Below, piece by piece: positions 8,928 to 19,683 of a DNA stretch of 64,000 nt; position 1 is the first letter of the stretch, and the number at the start of each line of letters is the position of its first letter. Source of the stretch: Candidatus Altimarinota bacterium (GTDB lineage Bacteria > Patescibacteriota > Gracilibacteria > BD1-5 > UBA2023). The notes under the pieces are model-generated. The model was not told the DNA's origin, made no database searches, and was given only the letters and a program-made list of their open reading frames with translations. Both the position numbers and the translations under genes were made by a program. The stretch is from the NCBI GenBank assembly GCA_028685185.1, contig JAQUEK010000005.1, positions 1-64,000 of the forward strand, written 5' to 3'.

Positions 8928-10427
8928 TTATTGTATCCTCGGATATAGAGGCTCTCACTTTTCTTTTATGGTGAATATTTCTTTTTTGGATAGCAATTCT
9001 TTCATCTTTCAATCAGCAAGCTCTTCGGGATATTCTTCCATTCATAATCTTGTCAGCATCTCTGACATCTTAGCGGTGAAGAACGGATATAGGAATATTC
9101 ATACGATTCTGAGTCACTCTCATAGATTATAAAGAATCTCTTCAATCCTGTCTTTTTCTGTTTCAGAATCCAGGTTCCATGGTTTCTCATTGTCTATGAA
9201 TTTGTTTAGCTTGTCACAAAATTCAAATATAGAGGATAATGCTCAATTAGGATTATATTCATCCATGGTTTCCATATATTTATTTGAAATCGAATCTATT
9301 TCATTTCTTATTTCATCATTGATAATTCATCAGATTTTTCATCATATCTTAAGAGATAGGACCAAAAACCTGTTCAATAGGTTTCATAGGTTATTAGCAA
9401 GCTTTGCGTTGTACATCAATACGGCCTGTTCTTCTGAAAAATCTCAATCCTGTCAGATAGGGAATGATGTCAGAAGATACAGGAGCATAAGGTCACGGGA
9501 ATATTTCTGGCTGAATTCGACAGGGTCGATGACATTTCATATGCTTTTCGATATTTTCTGTGAATCTACTGTTATGAATCATGTCACAAGTATATTCTTC
9601 GGTTTTTCATATCATGCAGCTTCAAGCATCGCAGGCCAATATATTACATGGAACCTTGCTATCTCTTTTCATACTATATGTAGGTCTGCAGGCCAGAAAT
9701 CTTCATCTCAATCCTGGCAAACCGTAAGATAATTGAAGAGCGCATCATACCATACATAGGTAACCTGTTCATTATCAAGAGGGAAAGGGATTCAGAATAG
9801 CTTCTTATTTCTGGAAATCGAGAAATCCTCAAGTCATTCCTTAAGAAATGTCTTCATCTCGTTGAATCTGTTGTTCGGAATCGTGAAGTCAGGATTTTTT
9901 TCATAGAAACTTTCAAGGGTTTTCTGGAATTTTGAAAGCTCGAAGAAATAATTCTCTTCCTTTATCACCTCAGGCTTTGTCAGATGATCAGGACATAATC
10001 AGTCAGCATTAAGCTCTTCCGGTTTCTTGAATGATTCGCATCATATGCAATATAATCACTCATAGTTTCATTTTCGGATGAATCAGTTCTCATATGTTTT
10101 CTTGATGACGCTTTGCACGAATTTATGGTGCCTTGGCTCTGTAGTCCTTATATAGTCGGTATATGATATATCCAATCAATCCCAAACGGCAAGATGCTTG
10201 GATGCCATCATATCGAGATATTCCATGATATCCATTCATAGCTCTTGAGCTTTCAGAAGGGCTTTTTGGCTATTCTCATCGACTCAGGTAGTGAATTTCA
10301 CCTGGAATCAGTCGATTCTTTTATATCTCGCTATGACATCTGCGATAAGGCTCGAATATGCATGTCAGATATGAGGAACTCAATTCGTATAATATATAGG
10401 TGTCGTGATATAGAATTTCGGTTTCAT
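8928..10427 (-). CDS. metG: Methionyl-tRNA synthetase
   Basis: 499 aa. The class I HIGH signature is PHIGHAY within TTPIYYTNGVPHIGHAYSS at the N-terminus. An editing/zinc knuckle region holds YCIGCESF and CPDH. The WPADLHIVGKEIARFH core and the KISKS loop (the KMSKS equivalent) are present, followed by the anticodon-binding helical domain. The C-terminal tRNA-binding (EMAP-like) extension is absent, so this is the short form. It charges tRNA-Met. One Arg codon is CGA (FIRKGNYEG), at a place where other MetRS often have an aromatic residue, so it does not help decide the CGA meaning. Confidence 0.95.
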
Positions 10428-10592
10428 TTTCGGAATCGTTAAATTTTATGTGAAATCATCAGATGGAAACTACAGTTATTTCACCTATAATTTATCTATC
10501 TAATGCCAAAAGTCAAATATATTGAGATTTTTATTTGATAAAAACAGGTAAATATATATCTTTAAAACGATTTTATAATTTAAACAAAATCT

Positions 10593-11117
10593 ATGCAGGA
10601 CAATATTTTGAGACAATGAGATATAGTTGCCATAATGGATACAAGCCTGGGAGAAATAAAGATCAAGCTTTTCCCTGAATTCGCACCTCTTGCTTGCGAG
10701 AATCTTATAACGCATTCGAAAAACGGTTATTATAACTGAATAATCTTCCATAGGGTCATGGCTGATTTCATGATACAGTGATGAGATCCTACATGAACAG
10801 GAAGATGATGAAAAAGCATTTTCAAAGGGAATTTCAAGGATGAATTCACCAATGAACTAAGCCATATAAAATGAGCGCTATCAATGGCGAACGCATGAAG
10901 GAATACGAACTGAAGCCAATTCTTCATAGTTCATGCATCAGCAACACCTTGGCTTGATTGAAACCATACGATCTTCTGACAGGTTGTAGAGTGAATGGAG
11001 ACAGTCGATAGCATCGCTGTCCAGAAGACAGATAGGAATGATAAACCGCTATATGACGTGGTTATAAATTGAATCCAGATAAAGAAGTTCGAAAATGATG
11101 AATTGATCGAATATTAA
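10593..11117 (+). CDS. Cyclophilin-type peptidyl-prolyl isomerase
   Basis: 174 aa, a single cyclophilin domain with no signal peptide, hence cytoplasmic. Active-site motifs are all recognisable: FHRVMADFMIQGGDPTGTG, MANAGRNTNGSQFFI and W-L-D-G-NHTIFGQVVEGM. It catalyses cis-trans isomerisation of prolyl bonds as a folding helper. Glycines of GGDPTGTGRGG are mostly TGA. It is divergent from metG and followed by a strong terminator, so it is a single-gene unit. Confidence 0.95.
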
Positions 11118-11131
11118 GAAATCAGATAATA

Positions 11132-11162
11132 AAAAAAACTCCCGAGATTCGGGAGTTTTTTT
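11132..11162 (+). terminator. Terminator after the cyclophilin gene
   Basis: AAAAAAACTCCCGA and TCGGGAGTTTTTTT form a GC-rich hairpin with a T run. Symmetrical, it also serves the converging SLH gene that ends at 11183. Confidence 0.92.
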
Positions 11163-11182
11163 ATTTATAATCAATTGAATGA

Positions 11183-12157
11183 TTACTTGATGTTCAATGC
11201 TTTTGTTACAACTCTAGCAGTCTCAGCTCTAGTTATAGAATCATTTGGTTTGAAAACAGATTTTCCATCTACAGTCTGACCAGAAACAATTCAAAGCTCT
11301 TTAGCTTTTGCAATGTAAGGAATCATCCATGATACAGATACATCCTTAAATGTTGTAGTCTTTATAGTAGAATCAGTCTTGATCTTCGCAACGCTGAATA
11401 ACATAGCAAGAGCTTCAGCTCTAGTTATAGTATCATTTGGTCTGAAAACAGATTTACCATTGAAAGTCTGACCCTTTATTCCGAAAGCCTTAGCAGCTTC
11501 AGCATAAGGAACTTGCCATGATACAGATACATCAGAGAAGCTAGATTTAGTAACAGTTGGAAGAGTTATCTTAAGTGTCTTCATAATTATTCCTAGGAAT
11601 TCTGCTCTAGTAGCACCATTGTTTGGCTTGAAAGTTCCGTCAGCATAACCCTTAAGGATTCAAAGACCAACTAACTTAGCGATATCTTCTTTAGCGAATG
11701 AAGTGTTGATATCCTTGAAAGTAATCTTAACTCATGCTGGAGTAGAGATGGTAACCTCTCAAGTTGGGCTTGTAGTAGTAGTTACATTTGATACGGTAGT
11801 AGTTGTAGTACTAGGAGCATAGTAAGATCAACCTCCTCCACCACTATTTCTTACACAAGAATTAGAGCTTAGTGTATAACCTGCATTACAAGTGATAGCA
11901 CATGAAACTGAAACAGTTCCGTTTGAAACAGTAGCAGGATTACAAGCAGTATCTCAGTAACCATATCAGTAACCGTAACCGCTAGCAGCGTCATATCAGT
12001 AACCGTAACCGTATTCTCAAGTTGGAGCACCGATTCTTAAGAAGGCACCGAAAACTCAAGTAACATTTCATAAAACGAAAAGACCAAGAACAGTTATAGC
12101 TGCGAACAACTTTGCTGTCTTATTTTCATTTTGAAAAAATTGTTTAATTTTTTCCAT
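11183..12157 (-). CDS. Surface protein with three S-layer homology domains
   Basis: 324 aa. A short charged N-terminus and a hydrophobic segment (about 14-35) act as signal or anchor. Then comes a Gly/Tyr repeat region (about 45-70, alternating GYGYGY), a small Cys-bearing domain (four Cys), a Gly-rich linker with a Thr-rich run, and three SLH domains from about residue 145 on. SLH hallmarks recur: TFKDI/SFSDV/TFKDV, and PNNGATRAEF, PNDTITRAEA, PNDSITRAET. SLH domains bind pyruvylated cell-wall polymers and hold proteins at the cell surface. The gene mixes GGT/GGA with TGA for Gly. Confidence 0.93.
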
Positions 12158-12279
12158 AAAGAATAATAAATTATAAAAATAAATAGATAACTAAAAAATC
12201 CGTTTTGGATTTGACATATATTAATAATAAATATGATAAAATCAAAATTATTTTTATTTTTATATCAAAAAAAAGTAAA

Positions 12280-12780
12280 ATGAATGCGTATTTTAAGGTA
12301 TGATGGCTTAGTTTGGTAATATTGTTCATTTTCGAAATCATCGTATCATCCATTTCTGATTTCAAGCTAGGTAAAGATATCTTGATAATCTTCACATTAA
12401 TATCACTTCCTCTGTTCAATATTGTTATTCAGGAGCTCAAAAAAGATTTCTATAGCCTGCCTCTGAAATTCAGATGACATAATATATTGAAATATCTCTT
12501 TCTTTTCATCACTACAGCATATATTATAAAGAAATGATCGTTTGATCCTATGGAGTCTTTGATATTCTCATATTTCTTTTTTTCTGTAATGTTCGCATTC
12601 GAAAGCAGAGTTTCATTTCTATTGGCATTGGTATTCTTGTCATATTGCCCGATATTCTTGATATCCGATAATAGCGCAGCTGCTGAAAATTTCGCCATAT
12701 TCACCTATTACTTCTTATGTATCTGAGTGGTCACGCAGATAATCGAATTAAAAACTAATAAAAAAATCGAAAATGATTAA
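12280..12780 (+). CDS. Small polytopic membrane protein
   Basis: 166 aa, about five hydrophobic segments with short polar loops; family not recognised. Of two nearby ATGs the one at 12280 opens this frame (MNAYFKVGW). Its 3' end overlaps the next gene by 8 nt, so the two are translationally linked. Together with the next gene and the divergent SLH gene it may form a surface-related group. No promoter stands out. Confidence 0.75.
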
Positions 12781-13972
12781 AAAAACATTGGAAAAGATCA
12801 TTCTCTCAATCGAGGATAGCATTGTAGATCTGAGCAAGATCAATCATAGGTATTTCCTATATTTCGCAGTCGCATATATCATATATGCCTTGCATCATTT
12901 CTTCCCTGAAATATATAACCTATATACTTTTGAAAATTTTACCATATTCTTCATGTTCCAGATCGTTCTCATAATCTTCTATGAGAGAGTCTATTTCATG
13001 AAGATATTGAAGATATATTTCAAGGAAATCTCAGGATATTTCAGTGTTTCGAATTTCATCCTTGCTATCATATCATTTTTCTGAATATTCTTCTTCTATA
13101 TATATGGTCAGGATATATCTATTCTGAACTGACTTCTTGTCATACTTGCAATCTGATACTGATTCAATTCATTCTATAGGAATGATGATCCTGAAATCAT
13201 AGGGAAAACAGATCTCAATAAAACGCTTATATTATCGCTTGTCATAACAAATGTGCTTCTATATCTTTATATGGATAAGTTTCTGACCTTCAACTGAGTT
13301 GTCTCGTATGTAATGCAGATGAAGGTCGCAGTTCTTATCATATTCGATTGCTCGTTTATATATCTTTTTTCAAATATGCCGGAAACCGCAAAGGAAAAAT
13401 CTGTGCAAAAGATAAATTCGTTGCCAAGGAAAACACACAAGGCATTGAGGATTTATTGAAATGTAGCTTTCGTTGCAGTGATGATAATTATAGTATGAAC
13501 ATGATCATACTACCTTTATGATTCTTATCTGAAATCCGACGGTATCATTAAAAAATCGGAAGTATTGCCTTCTATAAAAGAAGAGCCTGTGCCAATCGAA
13601 TCAAATGAGATAGAAACATCAGAATGAATCACTGACAGCTGAGCATTGAACCAAAGCTGAGAAAATAATACATGAAGCCTAATACCAGGCTGAACGGTCG
13701 AGGAAGAAACGATCATAGCTAAGAAGAAGATAGCAGATCTGTATGTTTTTCCTAGATATATATGAGTAGGGGATAGCTGAAAGGATATAACACAGCTTCA
13801 GCAGCTTCTGAAAAACCAATGATATTACACCTGAGCGATAAGCTGAAAATACGATGCAGCGCTATGAGATTCGGTGGTAAGGTTCATAAGGATGAAGACT
13901 TGAACAAGAGTCAATTATATACAGCTCTGACCTAAAGCCATGGCGATATTCAAGAATATAGAAATAGAATAA
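12773..13972 (+). CDS. Membrane protein with C-terminal peptidoglycan-binding-like domain
   Basis: 399 aa. About seven hydrophobic segments (to about residue 265) are followed by an acidic linker (about 265-325). The last 70 residues read VGDSGKDITQLQQLLKNQGY, then TGAISGKYD and a final short helix, which matches the PG_binding_1 fold (GxxGxxVxxLQxxLxxxGyy-G-idG-ygp). That would place the C-terminus outside, touching the cell wall. The second TM/linker junction is predicted by eye. It overlaps the preceding membrane gene by 8 nt and is followed by a terminator. Function beyond wall contact is unknown. Confidence 0.78.
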
Positions 13973-13982
13973 TAGTCCGATT

Positions 13983-14020
13983 ACAAACAAAAAAAGGCTT
14001 GAGAGCCTTTTTTTGTTTGT
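13983..14020 (+). terminator. Terminator after the PG-binding membrane protein
   Basis: ACAAACAAAAAAAGGCT and AGCCTTTTTTTGTTTGT make a long stem around a TGAG loop with a T run. Confidence 0.9.
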
Positions 14021-14070
14021 TGAGTTTTTCAATTTTTTCTTTAGATGATGGGGTAGAGTTATCTTTCTAA

Positions 14071-14117
14071 ATAACCCTTCCGCCTTGGTAGGCACCTTCC
14101 CTTTATAAGGGAAGGGA
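14071..14117. repeat. Dispersed repeat, family A (copy 2)
   Basis: TAACCCTTCCGCCTTGGTAGG followed by CACCTTCCCTTTATAAGGGAAGG. It lies between a terminator and the 3' end of the ABC gene. Confidence 0.88.
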
Positions 14118-14138
14118 GAATCAATTTATATATCATAA

Positions 14139-15896
14139 TTAGCTTTCTGAGTTGCTCTGCATGTAGCTGTCCCAGGTTGTTTTGAGGGTTCATCATTGCT
14201 TCATGAGTCAGTCAAATGTGCCTGATTCAATTATCTCTCCGTTATCGAAAAGATATATCTTATCGAACATAGGAAGAAGATGTAGCTTATGGATGGATGA
14301 GATGATGCATTTATCATTGAATTCACTGAAAATATTCTTATATATCGCAAGCTCATTTACAGAATCCACGCTGCTTGTTGGTTCATCCAATATTATAATA
14401 CTTCTTCATTGCGCTGAGAATATTCATCGCGCTAGTGCCAATCTTTGTTTCTCTCATCATGATAGGTTCACTCATTTCTCCTTTATGTTAGTTTCGAGTC
14501 ATCTCTTGAGTCTCTTGAGGACATTGTCGAACCTTGCCAGCGCAATGCTTCTGTTTATCTCATTCTCATCAGCCTCTATTCAGAAAGTCACATTGTATCA
14601 TAGTGTATTCTCGAATATCTCAGGATCCTGGGGAATCAGCGTGGTGATGTTCGAAAGTATGTTAGAATTAGCATAAATCTTTCAGTCTACGGAAATACTC
14701 AGATCATCGGTTTCATATAGTCATTTTATGATCGAGAGCATCGTGCTTTTTCAGCTTCAGCTCTCTCATACGAATGCTATCTTCTCTCATTTACGTATGC
14801 TCAGGCTTATGTTTTTCAATGTCTGGCTTTTCTGCTTGGTATCATATTTGAAATTAAGACCTTCGATCCTTATCTCCTGCCAATCCTCTACCTGATGAGC
14901 CTTATCTATGGCATGCAGCTTCAAATAGTCATTCACGATGTACTCTGATGTCAGAAGCTCGGAATTCAGCTTTACGATGGTCTCATACTGCCAGGCGAAA
15001 TTGAAGAATGTTCATGTGAACTTGTCGAGATATTGGAAAAGTATAACAAGGTTTCATATGAGAATCGCTCATTCCTTTCAGAATGTATAGTATCCGTAGG
15101 CGAATATGGCTCAGAATTCTAACGCTGATATGAACATGTTCACAGAGAACCATTTGAACTCATTCAGGATGAAATTCTTTTTCTTGACCGGAAACATATC
15201 GAAAATCTTTCTGACGAGCTCATTTTTCGCAAGATTCTCAAAATGAAGGGTTATGACTGTCCTTATGTTCGAAACATAATCATGGAGAAGGGAAGCGACC
15301 TTGTGCTCTTTTTTGAATATCTCGTCATATTGCTTGACGAGCTTGGAATCGAACATGAGGATTATGATAACTACGAAAACTGTGCTTATGGCAAGGTATA
15401 TGCTCAGATAATATGATATCACAGCTATTCAGACAAGGGATCAGAAGAATCTTATGATGGTTTCAATGTATACGAACTGTTCATCGCTGAATCTCTCAAG
15501 AGCATTAGTTGCTTTGTTTATCTTATTTATCGTCTCTCAGGAATGGTTGTCTGCATGCCATTTGAACGGCATCTTGGTGACAGTCTCGAAGATATATTCC
15601 TTGAAGTTCTTGGAAATATGGAAAGCGGTCAGTCTCTCCATGATCCTTCAGTTTCAGTGGAATATCCAGAAGAAGAATGGGATGACACTGTAAAGCAATA
15701 GCATCACCGTGAAATCATGAAACATATCAGGTCATCATTTCTGTATGATGTTCAGAAGCTGTCAGAACAAAAACGGCTGCAGCAGATAAATGGCATTCGC
15801 TATGACGAAGAATATTATGCAGAGCACGAAGTATTTCCTCTTATCCTTGGCGAATCTATAACTATTCATTATCAGGTTTATGTATGGGTTTCTCAT
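14139..15896 (-). CDS. ABC exporter half-transporter (TMD-NBD fusion)
   Basis: 585 aa: N-terminal membrane domain with about six helices (residues 20-320), then an ATPase domain. Walker A is GESGSGKST, signature LSGGEKQRLALAR, Walker B IIILDEPTSS, and the switch His is in SSIHK. The domain order and size are those of MsbA/MdlB-type exporters acting as dimers; the substrate (lipid, peptide or drug) cannot be told. In the signature helix the invariant Arg is encoded by CGA (14427-14429), useful evidence that CGA means Arg. It is transcribed alone between two family A repeats. Confidence 0.93.
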
Positions 15897-15979
15897 GGAA
15901 TTCTCTTTTATATCGGATATTATGACGGATTATAGTCAAACCGTGATATCAATCAAATATTTATCTGTCATTTTGCTGA

Positions 15980-16025
15980 GTAACCCTTCCGCCCTGTTGG
16001 GCACCTTCCCTTTATGAGGGCAGGA
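15980..16025. repeat. Dispersed repeat, family A (copy 3)
   Basis: GTAACCCTTCCGCCCTGTTGG followed by CACCTTCCCTTTATGAGGGCAGG, upstream of the ABC gene and of the HTH-Fic operator region. Confidence 0.88.
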
Positions 16026-16067
16026 AAAAATAGGGGGAGATGTGATTATTGATTTGAATTAAACGGA

Positions 16068-16145
16068 TTATGTTGCATTTTTAGTATATTATGTTGCATT
16101 TTCTGCAACATAATATATAATTATTTACATATTTCTGCAACATAA
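16068..16145 (+). promoter_or_regulatory. Operator array upstream of the HTH-Fic gene
   Basis: Four copies of one 10-bp half-site lie in 78 bp: TTATGTTGCA at 16068-16077 and 16089-16098, and its complement TGCAACATAA at 16104-16113 and 16136-16145. The middle pair forms an inverted repeat with a 5-bp spacer. The array ends 11 bp before the ATG of a protein with an N-terminal winged helix, which suggests autoregulation. A hairpin role in RNA is also possible. Confidence 0.8.
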
Positions 16146-16156
16146 TAAATATATTT

Positions 16157-17161
16157 ATGAAAAAACATGAAAAAATCAGTAAAATAATATCTTATTTTGA
16201 TTGAAAAAATGTCATAACGGCATCAGAAATAGCAGATTTATTCAGCATTGAAAGGACTACAGCGTATAGATATATAAAAGAACTGATAGAATCAAATCTG
16301 GTAGTTGAAATTTCAAAATGAAAATATAGCATAAAGATGAATCCATCGGAATATCTGAAAATGGATTTTTTTGACAGAAAAAAAGCAAGCTATAATTTTC
16401 TCTTCTTAGAAGAATATATTCCGAATATAACAAGTTTTTTATGAAAAAGATATGAAGATATAAAGGAATTATACCAAGATAAAGATACATTATCAACATA
16501 TGATTATCTCATAAATATGAGATGAATAGAAAATCTTTTGATTGATATAAGCTATACATCCAGCAGACTTGAATGAAATACATACAGCTATCTTGATACG
16601 GAGGTTCTGATAAAATATAATGAGGAAGCTGAATGAAAGACTAAATCTGAAACACAAATGATATTGAATCATAAGAATGCCATAAAATATATTGTTGATA
16701 ACAGAAAAAATATCAGCTATTCAAAATCTGATTTCTTCAATCTACATAAGATTTTATGAAAATGACTTCTTTCCGATGAATTTTTATGAAATATAAGGAA
16801 TAAGGAAGTAAAAATATGATGATCTACGTATTTACCTTTAGATAATAGATTTCAATTGGAGTGAGAGTTTGAAAAATTCCTATCTAAGCTTAATCAGATA
16901 AGAAATCCTTTCGAACAATCCATTTTTATACTTGTTTTTATTCCATATTTTCAACTGTTCATGGATATAAATAAGAGAACTTCAAGATTATGATCAAACA
17001 TACCGCTAATAAAAAACTGATTAGCACCACTAAGCTTATTGCAGATAAATGAAAGAGATTATATAAATGCAATGCTTTCAATCTATGAACTAAATGATGT
17101 TAGTTTATTATCAGAAATATTTACCGATAATTATATAAAGAATTTCGACAGGTATAATTAG
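16157..17161 (+). CDS. HTH-Fic domain protein with altered Fic motif
   Basis: 334 aa. The N-terminal winged helix (about 1-60: TASEIADLF...RTTAYRYIKELIE) is followed by a Fic domain. The Fic inhibitory motif SSRLEGN is at 135-141. The catalytic loop reads FQLFMDINKRTSR (265-277): by alignment to HPFxDGNxRxxR, the catalytic His is Gln266, Pro is Leu267 and the first Gly is Ile271, while Asp270, Asn272, Arg274 and Arg277 remain. Fic proteins transfer AMP or other groups to target hydroxyls; loss of His would abolish that, so this copy may act mainly as a DNA-binding regulator or bind nucleotide without transfer. Stop is TAG. Confidence 0.85.
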
Positions 17162-17190
17162 ATTTTCTAGTTGATATTTAAATAAATAAA

Positions 17191-17236
17191 GTAACCCTTC
17201 CGCCTTGGCAGGCACCTTCCCTTTATAAGGGTAGGG
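17191..17236. repeat. Dispersed repeat, family A (copy 4)
   Basis: GTAACCCTTCCGCCTTGGCAGG followed by CACCTTCCCTTTATAAGGGTAGG, 30 nt after the HTH-Fic stop. Confidence 0.9.
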
Positions 17237-17249
17237 ATTATAATGAATT

Positions 17250-17372
17250 TGTCATTTCGAGAGTAGTGAAACGGAACCGAGAAATCCCTTTGATGTACAG
17301 ATGGTCTGATTAAGGGATTTCTCCGCTTCGGTCGAAATGACAGATGGGCAGAGCGGTCGAAATGACAGATGG
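17250..17372. repeat. Dispersed repeat, family B (copy 1)
   Basis: It starts TTGTCATTTCGAGAGTAGTG, contains GAGAAATCCCTTTGATG and the inverted partner ATTAAGGGATTTCTCCGC, and ends CGGTCGAAATGACAGATGG, the last part duplicated (17329-17345 and 17356-17372). The ends are mutually complementary (GTCATTTCGA/TCGAAATGAC), so the whole can fold into one long hairpin. A second copy lies near 26.2 kb. Confidence 0.85.
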
Positions 17373-17388
17373 TGGTAGTTTTGCTGAG

Positions 17389-17435
17389 GTAACCCTTCCG
17401 CCCTGTCGGGCACCTTGCCTTTATAGGGGAAGGGA
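17389..17435. repeat. Dispersed repeat, family A (copy 5)
   Basis: GTAACCCTTCCGCCCTGTCGGG followed by CACCTTGCCTTTATAGGGGAAGG. With copy 4 it brackets family B between the HTH-Fic gene and the glycan cluster, filling the 17.16-17.53 kb gene-free stretch. Confidence 0.88.
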
Positions 17436-17537
17436 AAAATGGGGTGAGGATTTAAGATTCGGTTAATTCAGATTAATAAAATTTGATTTATGGAAAAAAA
17501 TGGCTATAAATGAGCGACAAATAAACATGAATTCAAC

Positions 17538-18485
17538 ATGGAAAACAAGAAACTCATATCAATAGTCCTTCCTGCATATAGGGAGGAGAAAAACGTACCG
17601 TTCATCTATAAGGAGCTGCAAAATGTCATAAAGACAATCTCTGACAGATACGATTACGAGATAATATACGTAAATGACTGAAGTCCTGACAATACTTGGC
17701 TAGAGATTTCGAAGCTTTGTGCAGCGGATAGCCATGTTAAATGAGTCAATCTGAGCAGGAATTTCTGAAAGGAGATAGCACTGACGGCATGAGTCGAGAA
17801 ATCGAATTGAGATGCGGTGATAACCATAGATGTCGACTGACAGCATCCTGTGAAGTACATACCTGATTTCATAGAGAAATGGGAACAATGATTCGATATC
17901 GTATATAACGTAAGACCTAAGATAAAATGAGCCTCCATGATCAAGAAGGTTTCATCTTGGCTTTTCTATAAGCTTTTCAATGCTATATCTGAAGTTAGGA
18001 TAGAATCCGGGACAACGGACTATAGGCTCATAGACAAGAAAGTCGTGAAGATATTCCTTAGCTTCACAGAGAAGAATAGACTCTACAGATGAATCGTGGA
18101 TATGATCTGACTGAATAAATGTCCGCTCGTATTCGATGCGCTGCCTAATCCGGAATGAAGAAGACCTAGCTATAACTACATCAAACTTTATCACCTCGCT
18201 ATAAATAGCCTTACCTCTTTCTCTGTCTTTCCACTGAAGCTGGTTTGATACATGTGACTTCTGATAACTATTTTCAGCAGTCTCCTGTTTATAATTATGT
18301 TGTTCGATAAGATCTGAATAGTGCATCTAGGTTTCACTAATCTGGCTATCGTCGTGGTAATAAACACTATACTTATATGAGTGGTTCTTATGAGCCTTTG
18401 ATTGATGGCTTTATATATTGCCAGAATCCATGAGGAAGTCATATGAAGGCCGCTTTATATAGTGAGGGATGAAATTAATTTTTAA
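17538..18485 (+). CDS. Polyprenyl-phosphate sugar transferase (DPM1/GtrB-like GT2)
   Basis: 315 aa. The GT2 catalytic half contains LISIVLPAYREEKNV, YVNDGSPDNT, NFGKE and the nucleotide-metal motif ITIDVDGQHP. Two membrane helices follow (about 235-300), ending ARIHEEVIGRPLY, as in GtrB/DPMS proteins. Such enzymes move a sugar from a nucleotide carrier onto undecaprenyl phosphate at the inner membrane face. An in-frame ATG at 17490 would add 16 residues; the internal one fits the family start better. First gene of the surface glycan cluster. Confidence 0.92.
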
Positions 18486-18493
18486 GAGATAAG

Positions 18494-19681
18494 ATGAAGG
18501 TATTACATATTTCCATATTTCCACCAAAGTGAGAAAGACACGCTGAAACCTGAGGTGTTGCAAGTTATACAAAAAATCTTATAACTAATATTCCTTATAA
18601 TGAAAGCGATAATATTTTTATTTTATGCAATAAGATAAACTGAAAAAAAGATTCTTATTATGAAGATTGAATAAATGTCATACGTTGTTTTGATAAAAAT
18701 CCATTTTTCTTTTTTCAATTAATCAAACAAATAATAAAGATTAAACCTGATATTATTCATATACAACAAGAATTATCATTGTATGGGAATATTATAACAG
18801 CATACATTTTACAGTGGTTGATCTTATTTATGAGAAAATATAAAGTTTTAATAACATTACATTGAGTTGTCCCAATTAAAAAAATCACTAAAGATTTTAT
18901 CAAAGAAAATAATTCTAAATTACCTATATGGATCGTAAAAACAGTATTTAGAATTATATATGTTCCCATATGTTTATGGGCTGAAAAAATTATAGTGCAT
19001 GAAAAAATCTTTAAAAATGCATTAATAGAAGATTATAAGATAAGTAAAGATAAAATTGATGTTATAAATCATTGAATAGAGGATCTTAAATTGAAAAATA
19101 GGGAAGAATCATGTAAAAAACTTGAATTGGATTCAAATAAGGATTTAGTATTATTCATGTGATATGCTACATGATATAAATGAATTGATTTATTGATTGA
19201 TTGATTTTCTGAATATTCTAAAATCAATTCAAATGCTTTTTTAATCATCTGAGCAGGAAAACATCCGAAATTATTCAATGATAAAGCTTATTTAGAAGAG
19301 TATGAAAGACTTCAGAATAAAGCAGAATCTTTAATTAAAGAAAATAATTTTAAATGGATATGATTTATTGAAGAAAAAAGCATAGTTGATTATTATAGTG
19401 CAGCAGATGTATCTATATATCCTTATACAATCCAAATGTCCAGTTCATGACCAATGGCGATATCAATCTGATATAACAAACCTTTTTTAGCGAGTGACGT
19501 ATTTAAAGAAAGTATAGACGATAATATATTGCTTTTTGAAAGAAACTCTAAGTCAATGTCTGATAAATTGGATTTTTTCTTTAAAAATAGAGAAGAATAT
19601 AATGATGTTATCAAAAATATGAGAGAAGAAAAGCTTTGGAATAAAGTATGAGAATCAACTTATTATTTTTATAAAAATTAG
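18494..19681 (+). CDS. Glycosyltransferase family 4
   Basis: 395 aa. The N-terminal lobe starts MKVLHISIFPPKGERHAETGG, with TGGVASYTKNL typical of GT4 acceptor-side loops. The C-terminal lobe has LFMGYATGYKGIDLLI, then GFIEEKSIVDYYSAADVSIYP, the usual donor-binding region. The EX7E motif is imperfect (the second part reads SSSGPMAISIGYNKPFLAS). It is a retaining, cytoplasmic sugar transferase; the sugar is unknown. It follows the previous gene by 8 nt; from here to 24.2 kb base composition is visibly more AT-rich. Stop is TAG. Confidence 0.88.
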
Positions 19682-19683
19682 AA

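Noticed and set aside
8920-10442. Plus-strand frames at 8.9-10.4 kb
   Set aside because: All are complements of metG on the minus strand.
17490-17537. Upstream ATG extending the GtrB-like gene by 16 codons
   Set aside because: In frame, but the added residues (EKNGYKGATNKHEF) are outside the usual family start; kept only as an alternative.
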